Positions 45,788-56,571 of a stretch of DNA of 64,000 nt are shown in pieces. The notes under the pieces are model-generated. The model was not told the origin of the DNA. It saw only the letters and a program-made list of their open reading frames with translations, and did no database searches. The position numbers and the translations under genes were made by a program. Each line of letters opens with the position of its first letter. Positions within the stretch are counted from its first letter, which is position 1. Source of the stretch: Rhizomys pruinosus (taxonomy: Eukaryota; Chordata; Mammalia; Rodentia; Spalacidae); NCBI GenBank assembly GCA_009823505.1, contig VZQC01005693.1:1-64000 (forward strand), in the 5' to 3' direction.

Positions 45788-46187
45788 GCTGGAGATTTGG
45801 CTCATGTTTAAGAGCACTGGGTGCTCTTACACAGGACCCAGTTACATTCTCAGCTGCCATCCTAGGTTGGACCCAGGCCTGTTTCACCTACATTAGAGGC
45901 TTTTCTATGCTGTAGTTTGCTAGGAGCAGAACCTCCCCCAACCCACATGATAGCTAATGATTGACTGCAACTCCAGTTCCAGGGGATCCAATGCCTTCTG
46001 CTGACCGCTGTGGGCACTGCATGACATGAGTGCACTTGCATATATGCAGGTAATACCCTCATACACAGTAAATAAAAAGTAATAAATAAAATATTAAAAA
46101 ATATAAACCTCAATGACATCGCATAACATGGGTGCACTTAGACACATCTAGTCAATACACTCATAAAATAAAAATAATAAATAAAAT
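45788..46187 (+). mobile_element. B2 SINE, interrupted and with a duplicated tail
   Basis: The 5' arm 'gctggagatttggctca...aagagcactgggtgctctta' and the later 'actccagttccaggggatcc' to 'gcaggtaataccctcataca' are B2 in plus sense, separated by about 85 foreign bases (45860-45945). After the tail, 46112-46185 repeats the B2 end ('gcataacatgggtgcac', 'acactcata', AAATAAA), so the 3' half is present twice. Confidence 0.8.
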
Positions 46188-46880
46188 ATTCTGGAAAACC
46201 AAATTCAAGATGATATCAATATGATCATTCATTGTGACCTGGATGGCTAGATTCCAGAGAGGTAAGGATAGTTCAATATATGTAAATCCATAAATATTAT
46301 CTATCATATAATCGACTCAAAGACAAAAATCACATAATTATCTCATTAGATGCAGAGGGGGCATTTGATAAAATCCATAACCTTTCCTGATAGTAATCAT
46401 GGAAAACCTAGAAATGGAGGAAGCATATCTTAATACAAGGAAAGCTACATACAACAAACCTATAACCAACATTATGTTAAATGGAAGAAAGAAAAACTCA
46501 AAGCACTTTTACTAACATCAAGAATAAGTCAAGGGTGTCCACTCTCCATTCTTAGTCACTGTAGTGTTTGATGTCTTAGCTAGACCAATATAACAAGAGA
46601 AGTGAATAAAAGGTGTCACCCAAAACTCTTCTATCTGATACTTTCAGCAAAGTGCCAACACAAAAATTTAACACACAAAAATCAGAGTCTTTCTTAAGTT
46701 GATAAACAAACTAAAAAAGAAATTGGGGAAATCATCCCATTCAAAATAATCACACAAGATATCCAATATTTGGCAATAAACAAAACCAAAGAAATGAAGG
46801 ATTTCTACAATAAAATGTTAAGAAACTGAAGAAAGCAATTAAAGAAGACATCAGAAGATAAACCTCCCATGCTTACCATT
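46188..46880 (+). pseudogene. L1 ORF2 reverse-transcriptase region, sense
   Basis: 'gacctggatggctagattcc' to 'agatgcagagggggcatttg' and 'accaacattatgttaaatgg' are the L1 reverse-transcriptase palm in sense. 'tcaagggtgtccactctcc' follows. The catalytic region near 46640 is deleted or unreadable, and stops are frequent. Confidence 0.85.
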
Positions 46881-47329
46881 GTCCTAAGAGAACAGAAAAG
46901 AATGGAGTTTAGAATTTAGAAAGAATAGCCAGACCTCCAGCAGCCAGGGAATGTGTCCTTTATTCAGGTATCACAGGAAAGGGCAGTTAACTTTCTGCAG
47001 GAAGAAGGCATCTGCAGTTAATGGGGGGAGTGGAGGGGTTTTATAGGAATTTTACTGAACACAGCTGCAGGAGTTTATCCAAGGTCTGGTGTCCTTGGGT
47101 GATTGAATGCCTTCACCCTAAGATTATTTTCTCAGAGAACTATCTGGGACATTAAAGGAGACGGATTGGCTCAACAACAGTCTCCTTCAGCCCTGGAAGT
47201 GACCACCTGATAAGACTTGAACAAGGCCAGCCTGCCAATTTAGAACCAGTTGGCTACTTTAAGGGATTTATGGTCGTATGGCTTCCCTAATGAGGCTTAT
47301 GGCTCTCCTGCAACCCACACATTCTTTCA
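46881..47329 (-). mobile_element. possible solo LTR inserted in the L1
   Basis: This 450-base block separates two parts of one L1 ('aacctcccatgctta' before and 'gatcacaagaatcaatatca' after). On the minus strand it has AATAAA-like sequence near 46960 ('cctttattcagg' in plus) and no L1 similarity. 'ctta' occurs on both edges, so a short 4-6-base duplication is possible, as for LTR elements. Confidence 0.5.
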
Positions 47330-48640
47330 CTTAAAGATCACAAGAATCAATATCATGAACATGGGTATCCTACTGAAAGCATTCTACAGATCCAGATCAA
47401 CCCCAGTCAAGCTACCAAAATCTTTCTTCACAGATACAGAAAAAAAAATTAAATTAATATGGAGTAACAGAAGACCCAGGCTAGCCAATAAAACTCAACA
47501 CAAAAAATACTTCAGGAGTTAAAACTACACCTATTTCAAATTGTAATACAGAACCACAATAATAAGAAGAGTCTGGCATTGCCACAAGAAACCAACACAT
47601 AGATGAATGGAATAAAATAGAGAACCCAGGTATACCTTCACATAGCTAGAACTCCCTGATCTTCGAAAAAGACATCAGAAAAAGGCATTGGAGAAGGACA
47701 GCCTCTATAACAAATGGTGCTAGGAAACTTATACTTCAACACGGAGAAAAAGTAAAATGGTTCTTACCTCTCACCTTCAAAAGCTCAATACCAAATAGAT
47801 CAAGGATCTCAATGTAAGACCTAATACCTGGAAACTGTTAGAGCGAAAAGTCAGGACTACACTCCAACTAGTAAGTTCAAGGGTTTTCTAAATAGGAATC
47901 TGGTAGCTCAGAAAATAAAACCTGTAGCTCAAGAAATAAGGCTAACAAATGGGACCTCATGAAACTAAAATACTTCCAGACACATAAAAAAATAAATTAA
48001 TATGGAGTCACAGAGCATCCAGGCTAACCAATAAAACTCTGCAAAGAACAAAATTAATCAAGCGAAGAGGCAGAGTGAGAGAAAATCTTTTGTCAACTGT
48101 ACATGTGACATGAATTTAGCACCTAGAATAAGAAAGTGCTCAAAATCCTAAATGCCAATTAAAGTATGGGCTTTGGTACTGAACAGAAAGTTCTCAAAAG
48201 AAGAAACACACATGGCTATTGAACCCTTACAAAGTTTTCAACCTCCTTAGCCCTCAGGGAAATGCAGCTTAAAATGGTTACATTCCATCTCACCCCTCAG
48301 AATAGTCATCAGGACTACAAAGGCACATAAACGCTGGAATGAACATGACAAAAAAACACTTATTTATTCACTGTTGGTGGAGTGTAAACTAGTGCAGGCA
48401 CTCCGAAAGTCTGAGAGTGTCTCAAAAAAATTAGAACTAGATATATCATACGCCTCAGCTGTACCATTCCTGGGCCCATACCCTAAGGACTTTATTCCTT
48501 ACTAAGAGACTTATGGGTATCCATGTTCATTGTTGAACTTGTCACAATAGTTAGGAAAGGGGAGGAGCCTAAGTGTGCTGTAAAAACACAATGGAAGATT
48601 ATTTAAATCTAAAGAAAAAATGAAATCATGAAATTTTCAA
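47330..48640 (+). pseudogene. L1 ORF2 carboxy half, sense
   Basis: The frame 47250-47522 reads ITRINIMNMGILLKAFYRS and KKIKLIWSNRRPRLANKT, the stretch after the reverse transcriptase. Next come 'ttgccacaagaaaccaacac', 'tgtagctcaagaaata' and 'ctgtaccattcctgggc', the latter being the ORF2 end region near 48460. A 50-base duplication lies at 47985-48040. The frame is broken throughout. Confidence 0.85.
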
Positions 48641-49065
48641 TAATTGATGGAACTGGAATAAATTACTGATGGAAGTCACTCAGGCCCCTAAACACAAACA
48701 CCACATTTTTTTTCTCCTATGAAGGTCTTAGTTTCAAATCATTTATTTTGTGTCTGTACCATGGAGTCCATGTGCAACCTAACAAATCACAACAGAGCAT
48801 TTTGGGGGGCCATGCCCTAAACCACAAGTAAAATTCATTAACCTACAATGGGAACTTAGAGTGTGGCAATCAAATTAAAACATAATAAGAGAGAGAAACA
48901 CAATGTCATGATAGAAGCATGGGGGAGAGCACAGGATGCTAATGGTTTAAGTGGGGACGGGGCAGGGAGCTGGAAGGAAGGGGGCACATGCTGTGGTTAC
49001 CCTAACCTGAAGACCTATGAAGAAGCCTTATGAAACCTCACCTGTTTGTCAGCTAATTAAAAATA
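48641..49065 (+). mobile_element. L1 ORF2 end and 3' UTR, sense
   Basis: 'attgatggaactggaataaa', 'aggccatgccctaaaccaca'-type sequence, a G-rich tract (48955-48990) and 'gaagcctcatgaaacc'-like text equivalent to 35580 give the L1 3' end in sense. Confidence 0.75.
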
Positions 49066-49075
49066 TTGGAAGTGA

Positions 49076-49231
49076 TGCTGGGTGTGCTGGTGCATGTCTT
49101 TAATGCCAGCACTCGGGAGGCAGAAGCAGGTGGATCTCTGTGAGTTCAAGGCCAGCCTGGTCTACAGAGTGAGTTCCAGGACAGCTGGGGCTACAGGGGG
49201 ACCCTGTCTCAAAAACACCAAAAAAATATAT
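49076..49231 (+). mobile_element. B1 SINE
   Basis: 'gctgggtgtgctggtgcatg' to 'gaccctgtctcaaaaacacc', A-rich tail, flanked by TTGGAAGTGA and TTTGAAGTGA (one difference). Confidence 0.95.
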
Positions 49232-49240
49232 ATTTGAAGT

Positions 49241-49820
49241 GACTTGAACAGAATTACCCCATAATCCTCTTAGAGCCAGGCACAAGTTACCTCCCTACAA
49301 ATTATTGATCAGGGAGGCCCCAGAGCTACCCACAAACGATACAGGTAGCTGTGGTTAAGGTCCCTGAAGTCGCCGCACACTCTGTTTACAGGACATAGAG
49401 AACATAAACTTGAACTCACCAGGAAACTTTCTCTTGTCCTTTAGCTTTCAGAGCGCTGGATAGCCATATGTGGGCTGTTTGGGGTGAAAAGATATAGTGG
49501 GTCTTAACAAATGAGGGCCTTACATGCTACCGTACTTATTTCCCAGGCAAGATGTGCCTACTGGTGCCATAGTGGCAGCATGTTTGGGTAACCAAATTCT
49601 CCCTTGTTTGAATGTGAGTCCACTTCCACGGGTTGGGGGGGACAGTTACACCCAGTACTGTAAACATGGTCACAGTCCCTAGGGGAACTTACTGATGTTG
49701 CTTTTCTAAATGGTCATTTTGTCAAAATGCCTTCAAAATATTTATGTTTATATCCATGCATTTATGCTGCTTTCCACTTTGATCAATGAAGTTTCTTATT
49801 GTAATAGGTAGTAGTTAATA
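49241..49820. other. unassigned DNA
   Basis: No recognised gene or repeat. G-run near 49634-49641. Confidence 0.4.
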
Positions 49821-49822
<2 letters not shown>

Positions 49823-49853
<31 letters not shown>

Positions 49854-49861
49854 TGAGTGTG
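49823..49861. repeat. (GT)n microsatellite
   Basis: About 15 GT units followed by GAGTGAGT. Confidence 0.95.
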
Positions 49862-49887
49862 TCAAATCCTTCTAGATAAAACATTCC

Positions 49888-50398
49888 ATGTTGGAGGGAA
49901 GCTTGATAAGACTGAATGCTTTAAAGGGAGATGAAAGAGTCTATTCTGAAGGGAAGCTCCTTGAGTTTCAGATTGTTCTAAAGGGATATTTATTAAGACT
50001 CAGGAAGTAAACTCAGAAGCATCAAGAAATCTCTGATACTGACCAGTTGCAAGAAGTCCTTCCCTCCATAAGCTTATATAAACAATAAAGTCTTCTGAGA
50101 GAAACTAGTAGACCAGCTGAGCTGCCTAGAAGAGGCTCAGACCAAATGAATTGTCTAGAAAAGACACTGTTCAACAGTCAAGCTGCCTGCTAGTTCTTCA
50201 GTAAGCTCCAGGTTCCTCAGCCATCACCCATCCTGGATTGAGCTTTTTAATGGTGCAGTTTCTCTGAACCATTTCTGCTCCTGTAAGTAAGCCCACAGAC
50301 ATCCTCCTGTAAGTAACCCCAGCTCACTGGCTCACCTAGATGGACTTTGGTGGTATTTTGGTCTGATTTCTTATCTGAGACATTCATTCACATCTCTC
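49888..50398 (+). mobile_element. possible LTR
   Basis: From 'tgttggagggaagc' to 'acattcattcaca' (TG...CA), with a TATA-like 'cttatataaacaataaag' around 50073-50090. The short phrase 'cctgtaagtaa' is repeated in the downstream part. No coding body adjoins it. Confidence 0.35.
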
Positions 50399-50504
50399 AG
50401 GGAACAGTGTCAGAAAACATGCATTGCTGCTCAAAGAGATTGTGAGTACTGAATTGCAGATAGGGTAGGTATCACCACCACTGCCATCACTTAAGGTACA
50501 AGGA

Positions 50505-50690
50505 ACATGGTGGATATGGAAGAAGAAAGAAAGCTGGAGGATGGAGAAGAGTGCTATGAAATGCTGTCCTCTGGATATGACATGGCTGTTACACACATGA
50601 ACTCAGACCAGGAATGGTTATGTGCACATGATCTGCCCAAGGTCAAGCCAGTTAAAATTTCCAGTATGAGTCAGAGTGATAGCTTATAGA
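50505..50690 (+). mobile_element. L1 3' UTR fragment, sense (first part)
   Basis: 'gaaagctggaggatggagaa', 'acacatgaactcagacc' and 'caaggtcaagccagtt' are L1 3' UTR phrases, also seen in other form at 30520-30620. It continues after a B2 insertion. Confidence 0.65.
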
Positions 50691-50870
50691 TTGACAGCAC
50701 TGGCTGTTCTTACAGAGGGATGAGTTCAGTTCCCAGCATCCACAAACTGGCTAACAACTGTCCATAACTCCAATTCCAGAGGACTAACTGCCCTATTCTG
50801 CACATATGTGCATTGCATGGCATGGTTGCACCTAAAAGCCTACAGTGAAAACAATCACAAAGTAAAAATA
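50691..50870 (+). mobile_element. old B2 SINE
   Basis: 'ttcttacagagggatgagtt', 'ttcccagcatccacaa', 'actccaattccagaggacta', 'gtgcattgcatggcatggtt' is B2 in plus sense with strong decay. Confidence 0.75.
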
Positions 50871-51075
50871 ATATTTGAATTAAAACCTTCACTATGGAAG
50901 GAGGAGGGGCTTCTGAGAAGTGCCCTCCTAGCTGAGGAGTTATTGGCACTTGATGGCTGCTGGGGAAAAGAAAGTCAGGTTTCCTTGGTAATGTGGCAAC
51001 GGGGAGGCTCTGTAGGCCCCAGTGAATGGCACATGCATACATGGGCAGCACTAGGTGAACTAAGTGTGTTAAAAA
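50871..51075 (+). mobile_element. L1 3' UTR fragment, sense (second part)
   Basis: 'atggaaggaggaggggcttc', 'ctcctagctgaggagttatt' and 'gaatggcacatgcatacatg' continue the 3' UTR. A TSD-sized A/G-rich end precedes the B1. Confidence 0.65.
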
Positions 51076-51086
51076 GTAAGTAAGTG

Positions 51087-51240
51087 GCAGGGCCTCGTGG
51101 TGCATGCCTTTAATCCCAGCACTTGGGAGGCAGAGGCAGGCGGATCTTTGTGAGTTCAAGGCCAGCCTGGTCTACAATGCCAGTTCCAGGACAGCTGGGG
51201 CTACAAGGAGACCCTGTCTCGAAAAGACCAAAAAAAAAAT
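51087..51240 (+). mobile_element. B1 SINE with target duplication
   Basis: Complete B1 with little decay. Flanks GTAAGTAAGTG at 51076-51086 and 51241-51251 are identical. Confidence 0.97.
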
Positions 51241-51251
51241 GTAAGTAAGTG

Positions 51252-51705
51252 AACTTTAGTCTTAAGAAACCATTGCTCCCTCCATGTTGGAATGAAGGAG
51301 CTAACCTGGAAGCCTCCTCACTGAAGACTACTTCCCATAGTTCTAGAGGATACTATGCAAGATTCTAAGGGAGAAAATCAATCAATGATCCAAACCACCT
51401 TTAAAGCCTAATAACCACAAAAATGACCTACACAACAAACTATAGCAATGTGGATAACACCTTTATTTGGGGAGAAATCTACAGCTATCTAACTGGACTT
51501 AAAATCCTCTCAATGTGAGGGAACTCATGTATGGCAGTGTAAAATTCCCAAATATACGTGCCTGGAGAATTTAGGTCCTAGAGAAAACCCTATGTCTGTT
51601 ACATCCCTAAACAACTGTAATTTCTTCCTGTACGTTTAATATGGATCCTTGTATTTATAGATAAGTATCCCATTGACCATTCACCAAAGAAGGTTCTTTT
51701 CCCTT
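51252..51705. other. unassigned DNA
   Basis: No recognised repeat or frame. Confidence 0.45.
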
Positions 51706-52006
51706 TCTTTTTTAATTGAGCATTTGTACATTTCATACAATGGGCCCTAATCAAATTTAGCTGCCCCCATCAGAACTCGTGCACCTTAAGTCCTATCCAG
51801 TCAAGCTTTTGAACCTAGATGGCCTGTACAAATTCACCAGCTGGGGGCTAATCCACACATCTAGAAATCTAAACTAAGACATACCCTTCCTCACCCAGCA
51901 GTAATCAGTATTCAATACTTCTCAGTCCTGGGACAGTCCCTCACTCACTTCTCTTGTTCCACTCTGAGAAATTTTGCAACAGATGGAGACTATTACAGAC
52001 TTTAAC
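51706..52006 (-). mobile_element. L1 3' end, antisense
   Basis: T-rich start, 'gcatttgtacatttcataca', 'aaatttagctgcccccat', 'agtcctatccagtcaag', then 'agcagtaatcagtattcaat'. The same order is seen at 7845-8060. Confidence 0.75.
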
Positions 52007-52013
52007 AATTGGT

Positions 52014-52239
52014 CAAGGGGCTGGAGAGATGGCCTAGAGGTTAAGAGCGCTGAGTGCTCTTGCAGAGGACCAGGGTTCGATCCCCAGCACCTACATGGCA
52101 GATGAGAACCATCTTTAACTACAGTTCCGGGGCAATCAGACACTCTCTTCTGATGTCTGCGGTATTGCACAACACAGGTGCACAAACCCACATTCAGACA
52201 GTACATTCATACACATACAAAAATAAATAAAATTTTAAA
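52014..52239 (+). mobile_element. B2 SINE
   Basis: 'ggggctggagagatggccta', 'gggttcgatccccagcac' (intact B-box) and an AAATAAAATTTTAAA tail. Flanked by AATTGGT on both sides. It lacks the doubled motif. Confidence 0.95.
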
Positions 52240-52246
52240 AATTGGT

Positions 52247-52547
52247 GAAAAACAGAGAATAAGTGTTTTGAGTTATCCTTCCCTATGTGACACATCTACA
52301 ATGAAACCTCTCTATACCTAAGGCTCATAGAATACAGAGGGTAGAGTGAATACTACTGCATTTCTCAATTCTTTACAGCAAAGCTTCCACACACAATGAA
52401 CTATAATGCACAGAGGAGGCTGAAACTGGCCAAAATGTAGAGAATAAGAGCCTGCAAACTGGGTGTCCTTGGATAGGACTCCTATATTATTAAACTTCAC
52501 CTATCCATGGCTCAGGTATGATTGTGGAAGAGCAGGTAGAAAGAGTG
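52247..52547. other. unassigned DNA
   Basis: No recognised repeat or gene. Confidence 0.4.
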
Positions 52548-52651
52548 TAAATACGTTCCACTCATATACAGTAATTACAGAACCTGAAAATAAGTGGTAG
52601 ATCAATTATAGAGCCCATTAAGAGATTTACATTATAACAACATAGTTGCTT

Positions 52652-54402
52652 TCAGATCAACAGAAATATAACAATAATGTCGCTCAGCTTGCCTTTCATC
52701 TGGGGATTTGGTGTTAGCATCCACAAATGAGGGAGACCATTGTTTTTCTGGGAGTGTGTTACTTCACTTAGCACAATGGCTTCCAGTTCCATCCATTTAC
52801 CTACGAAGTTCATGATGTCATCTTTCTTTACCACTGAATAGTACTCCATTGTGTGGATTACCACATTTTTGTCATCCACTCTTCAGTTTAGGGGCATTTG
52901 GGTTGGTTCCAGCTCCTCACTATTGTGAAGAGAGCTGAAATAAACATGTATGTGTATGTATCTTTGCAGTAGGATGAGTCTTGTGGGTATATGCCCAGGA
53001 GTGGTATGGCTGGGTCAGGTGGTAGGCTCATTTTGAGTCTTCTAAGGGTTCTCCACACTGCTTTCCATAATGTTTGTACAAGTTTACATTCGAACCAGCA
53101 GTGGATGAGTGTTCCCCTTTCCCCACAACCTCTCCAGCATTTGGTATCTGTTGTTTTCTTGATTTTAGCCAGTCATATCAAAGTGTGATGATATCTGAGA
53201 ATGGTTTAATTTGCATTTCCTTAATTATTAATGATGTTGAACACCTTTTAAGATGTTTCTCAGCCATCCTACTTCCTCACTGGTGAAGTCTCTGTCCAGC
53301 TCTTTATTTCATCTTTTGAGTAGGTCATTTGTTTTCTTCTTTGTTTTTTGAGTAGTCTATATATTTATGTTAATGCTGTGTCATATGTATCAGGGGTGAA
53401 GATTTCCTCCCATTCTGTGGGTTTTCTCTTCACTTCCCTGATTATTTCTTTTGCTGTACAGAAGCTTTTGAGTTTGATGAGGTCCCATTTTTTGACTGTT
53501 GACTTTATTTCCTGTGCAGCTGCTGTCCGACTTAGAAAGACTTTTTTCCTATGCCTATGTCTTGTAGGTTGTTGCCAACTTTTTCTTCTATCACCTTCAG
53601 GGTTTTGGGTTTCACGTTCAGATCTTTGATCCACTTGGAGTTGATTTTTGTACAGGGTGAGAGGTGGGGGTTTAATTTTGTTCTTCTACAAATGCTGATC
53701 CAGTTTTGCCAGCACTATTTGCTGAAGATGCTATCCTTCCTCCACTGAGGTTTTCTTTTCCTTTTTGTCAAATATGAGGTGGCTGAAATTGTATGAGCTC
53801 AAGTTCAGACCTTCAATTTTGTTCCATTGGTCAACAGGTCTGTTTTTGTGCCAGTACCATGCTGTCTTTATGACTATGGCCCTTTAATATAGCTTGAAGT
53901 CTGGTAGAGCAATCCCCCTTGTATTGCATTTTTCACTCAGGGTTGTTTTAGCTATTCGGGGTCTTATGTTTTTCCACATGAATGTAAGGAATTTTTTCCC
54001 AAGTCTGTGAAGAAGCTCATGGGGATTTTGATTGGGATTGCATTTAATCTGTATATCAATTTGGGTAAAATGGACATTTTTACTATATTACTTTTTTCAA
54101 TCCATGAACATGGGAGACCTTTCCATCTTTTGATGTCATTTTCAATCTCCTTCAGGGGTGTAAAATTTTGTTATAGAGATCATTGGTATCTTTGGTTAAG
54201 TTTGTTCCTAGATATTTTATTATTTTTGAGGCTATTGTGAGTGGGAAGGTAGTCTTATATTCCTTTTCCACTTGTTTACAGTTGGTGTAAAAATGCTACT
54301 GATTTTTCCAGGTTAATTTTGTATCCTGCCACTTTACTGAAACTCTTAATCATTTCTAGAAGTTTTCTGGCAGAGTTTTTAACATCCCTTAGGAAAACTA
54401 TC
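52652..54402 (-). pseudogene. L1 ORF2 carboxy half, antisense
   Basis: Minus-strand frames carry IHTMEYYSVVKKDDIMNF (52652-52879), the AAAQEIKSTVKKWDLIKLKSF stretch (53365-53634) and [19 protein letters not shown] (54276-54485). Frameshifts occur between them, but decay is mild. Confidence 0.92.
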
Positions 54403-54596
54403 ATTCTAAATGGAGAAAAATTGGAATCATTTCCCTTAAAGGTGGGAACAGGAAAAGGCTGCCCCTTATCGCCACTCCTCTTCAATAAAGTGCTTGGAAC
54501 ACTTGCTAGGGAAATAGGAAAAGAGAAGGAAATTAAAGGAGTACCAATTGGAAATGAAGTTAAGATATCCCTTTTTGCAGATGATATGATAGTTTG
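54403..54596 (+). pseudogene. L1 ORF2 reverse-transcriptase piece, sense (inverted part)
   Basis: About 65 in-frame codons from [11 protein letters not shown] to FADDMIV. The catalytic FADD motif is intact. The frame ends at the insertion edge. Confidence 0.92.
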
Positions 54597-56425
54597 AAGT
54601 AAATGTATCTTTTAAAGTGACTAAATGAAGCCTAATCAGATACACATTTCTCTCATGTAGTATATTTTTTTGCAGTCAGAACGCTTAAGAACACAATATC
54701 ACTTATTGTTAAGAATAAAATATATAAGTCAGGTGTCATGGCACAAGCCTTATAAAGATCCCAACACTTGGTAGGCAGAAGTTGGCAGATCTCTGTGAAA
54801 CAGAAGCCATTTTGTCCTATTTAGCAAATGATAGGTCAGCTGGGAGTACAGGGAGACCATGTTCCAAATTAATAAATATAAATAAATAAATAAAATAGCA
54901 AAAGAATATAATATATTATTGACAATTATAATTACCACATTATAAAATACTAAATAACCTACAATTCAACTATTAAAAGATACTTTATTATCAATTTATT
55001 TGACTTGTCTACATATATATTTCATATTTATTTCATGTCATTATAATATGAAATAAACCATATGAGCATTTAGAATAAGAACAATATTCTAAGTGAATTA
55101 TGAAATTTATTCTCAAACAATATGTCTTTGGCTCAATTAGACAAAATTTAAAAAGTATTTAAAAGCTGCCTGAAAATCCAAAAGCTAAATATAAAAGTAG
55201 ACATAATATTATGTAAAGACTGTTACTTAAGGTGACTACTGAACTGTGTTTCATTCTTCCTTGGGACCTTTAAAATTGGCATTATATTTTCTGTCTTACA
55301 AACTTTTTCAGGACATTTTAATTTTGATGCTGACTGATGAATTTTTACTCATCAAAGTTCAATAAGGTGTTTTCCTTTGGGGATTTGTAGTTATTTTAAA
55401 TGTACTTTGCAGTTTAAATCTCTCATTGAAAACCATGCTGTGGGCTGTTTGTACAAAGTTTATGATGTAATAAATAAGCAAAAGATTTTTAAAAATTAAA
55501 CAAAGGAAAATCATAAATTATGAATCATGTTCTTTCTAAACAAAAGTAATCAACTCACAGCTATTTTGAACCAAGGAACATCTTTGCCACAGTCAGATTC
55601 ATTTTGTATTAGCTATATGAGGTATGAAATATGTTGAAAACAAAGCAAGTTTCATTAAAAAATTAGCAAGCTTTCCCAGGAGCATTTGTGGTTATTTTAA
55701 AAATCCCCTTCAACTGCTTATGTAAAATGAATATACGCACACTTATTACAACATCTAAGAATCTGTTGTCACATTGGAAACATAATACAATGCATATGAG
55801 ATGGAAACAGTTAGATAAAGGCCAAGTGACTTGATCTCAACACCACTAAATAACCAGTCATGTCCTGGCTGAGCTATAGAAACAGACTTGCAGAAGGAGC
55901 CTTGAGAGTAGTAGAGAAGACATATCACCAAGCCTTGAACCTTTGAGCCTCTGGCCTCCTAACAGAATTTTCTCCTGCTGACATGTGAGGGGGGTTCTAA
56001 ACTCAGGATCTTGTTGTTCAGATATTCTAGCCAGTTAAAGCTTCATGTATATAAATCTATAAGTATCAGTCATAAAACATGTAAAATTTAAATTGAACTT
56101 TCTTCCCAAATTGTATTTGGTATTATATCTATATCCCAATCTTTATAATTTGAAAGAAGTTTGTAGTAATCCTTGAATAAAATAAAAGGATAATAAGAGA
56201 ACAATGCAGAATAATATACCAGAGTTAATCCATTATGTGCATTTTTATTTTACTAGCTTTATAATTTATAGTTCTATATGGAAAACAAATAAAATGCAAA
56301 TGATCTTAAATATTTTTGTCTATATGGATTTTTGCCCTTCTAGATATTAAAGCATCTGAAACTAGGAAATATAACCTCTCATAATACTAACTGTATTAAA
56401 ATCATATTTAAGATCTTTCTGAATT
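54597..56425. other. unassigned AT-rich DNA (contains one decayed B1)
   Basis: No gene or L1 signal. The B1 remnant is listed separately. Confidence 0.5.
54728..54895 (+). mobile_element. decayed B1 SINE
   Basis: 'aggtgtcatggcacaagcct', 'cacttggtaggcagaag', 'gatctctgtga', 'gctgggagtacagggagacc' and an (AAAT)n tail keep B1 order. An insertion of about 25 bases lies in the middle. Confidence 0.7.
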
Positions 56426-56568
56426 AAACAGGCCTATTAGCACATCCCTTTAATCCCAGCACTCAGGAGGCAGAGGCACGTGGATCCCTATGAGATCTAA
56501 GCCAGTCTGGTCTACATAGCCAGTTCCAGGCCAACTGGGGCCACAGGGATACCCTGTCTCAAAAAAAA
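56426..56568 (+). mobile_element. B1 SINE
   Basis: 'cctattagcacatcccttta' to 'gataccctgtctcaaaaaaa' in B1 order. Confidence 0.9.
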
Positions 56569-56571
56569 ATC

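Larger units (their letters stand above)
52548..54596 (-). mobile_element. L1 with short inverted 5' end
   Basis: 52548-52690 is the L1 3' UTR in complement. 52690-54402 is antisense ORF2 from its carboxy end to the reverse-transcriptase palm. 54403-54596 is sense ORF2 ([21 protein letters not shown], then LFADDMIV). Sense and antisense parts overlap by about ten bases ('atgatagttt' region), as expected when twin-primed strands join by microhomology. Confidence 0.92.

Noticed and set aside
50710..51159. 149-codon minus-strand frame
   Set aside because: It runs across an old B2, an L1 3' UTR and a B1, so it is a chance frame.
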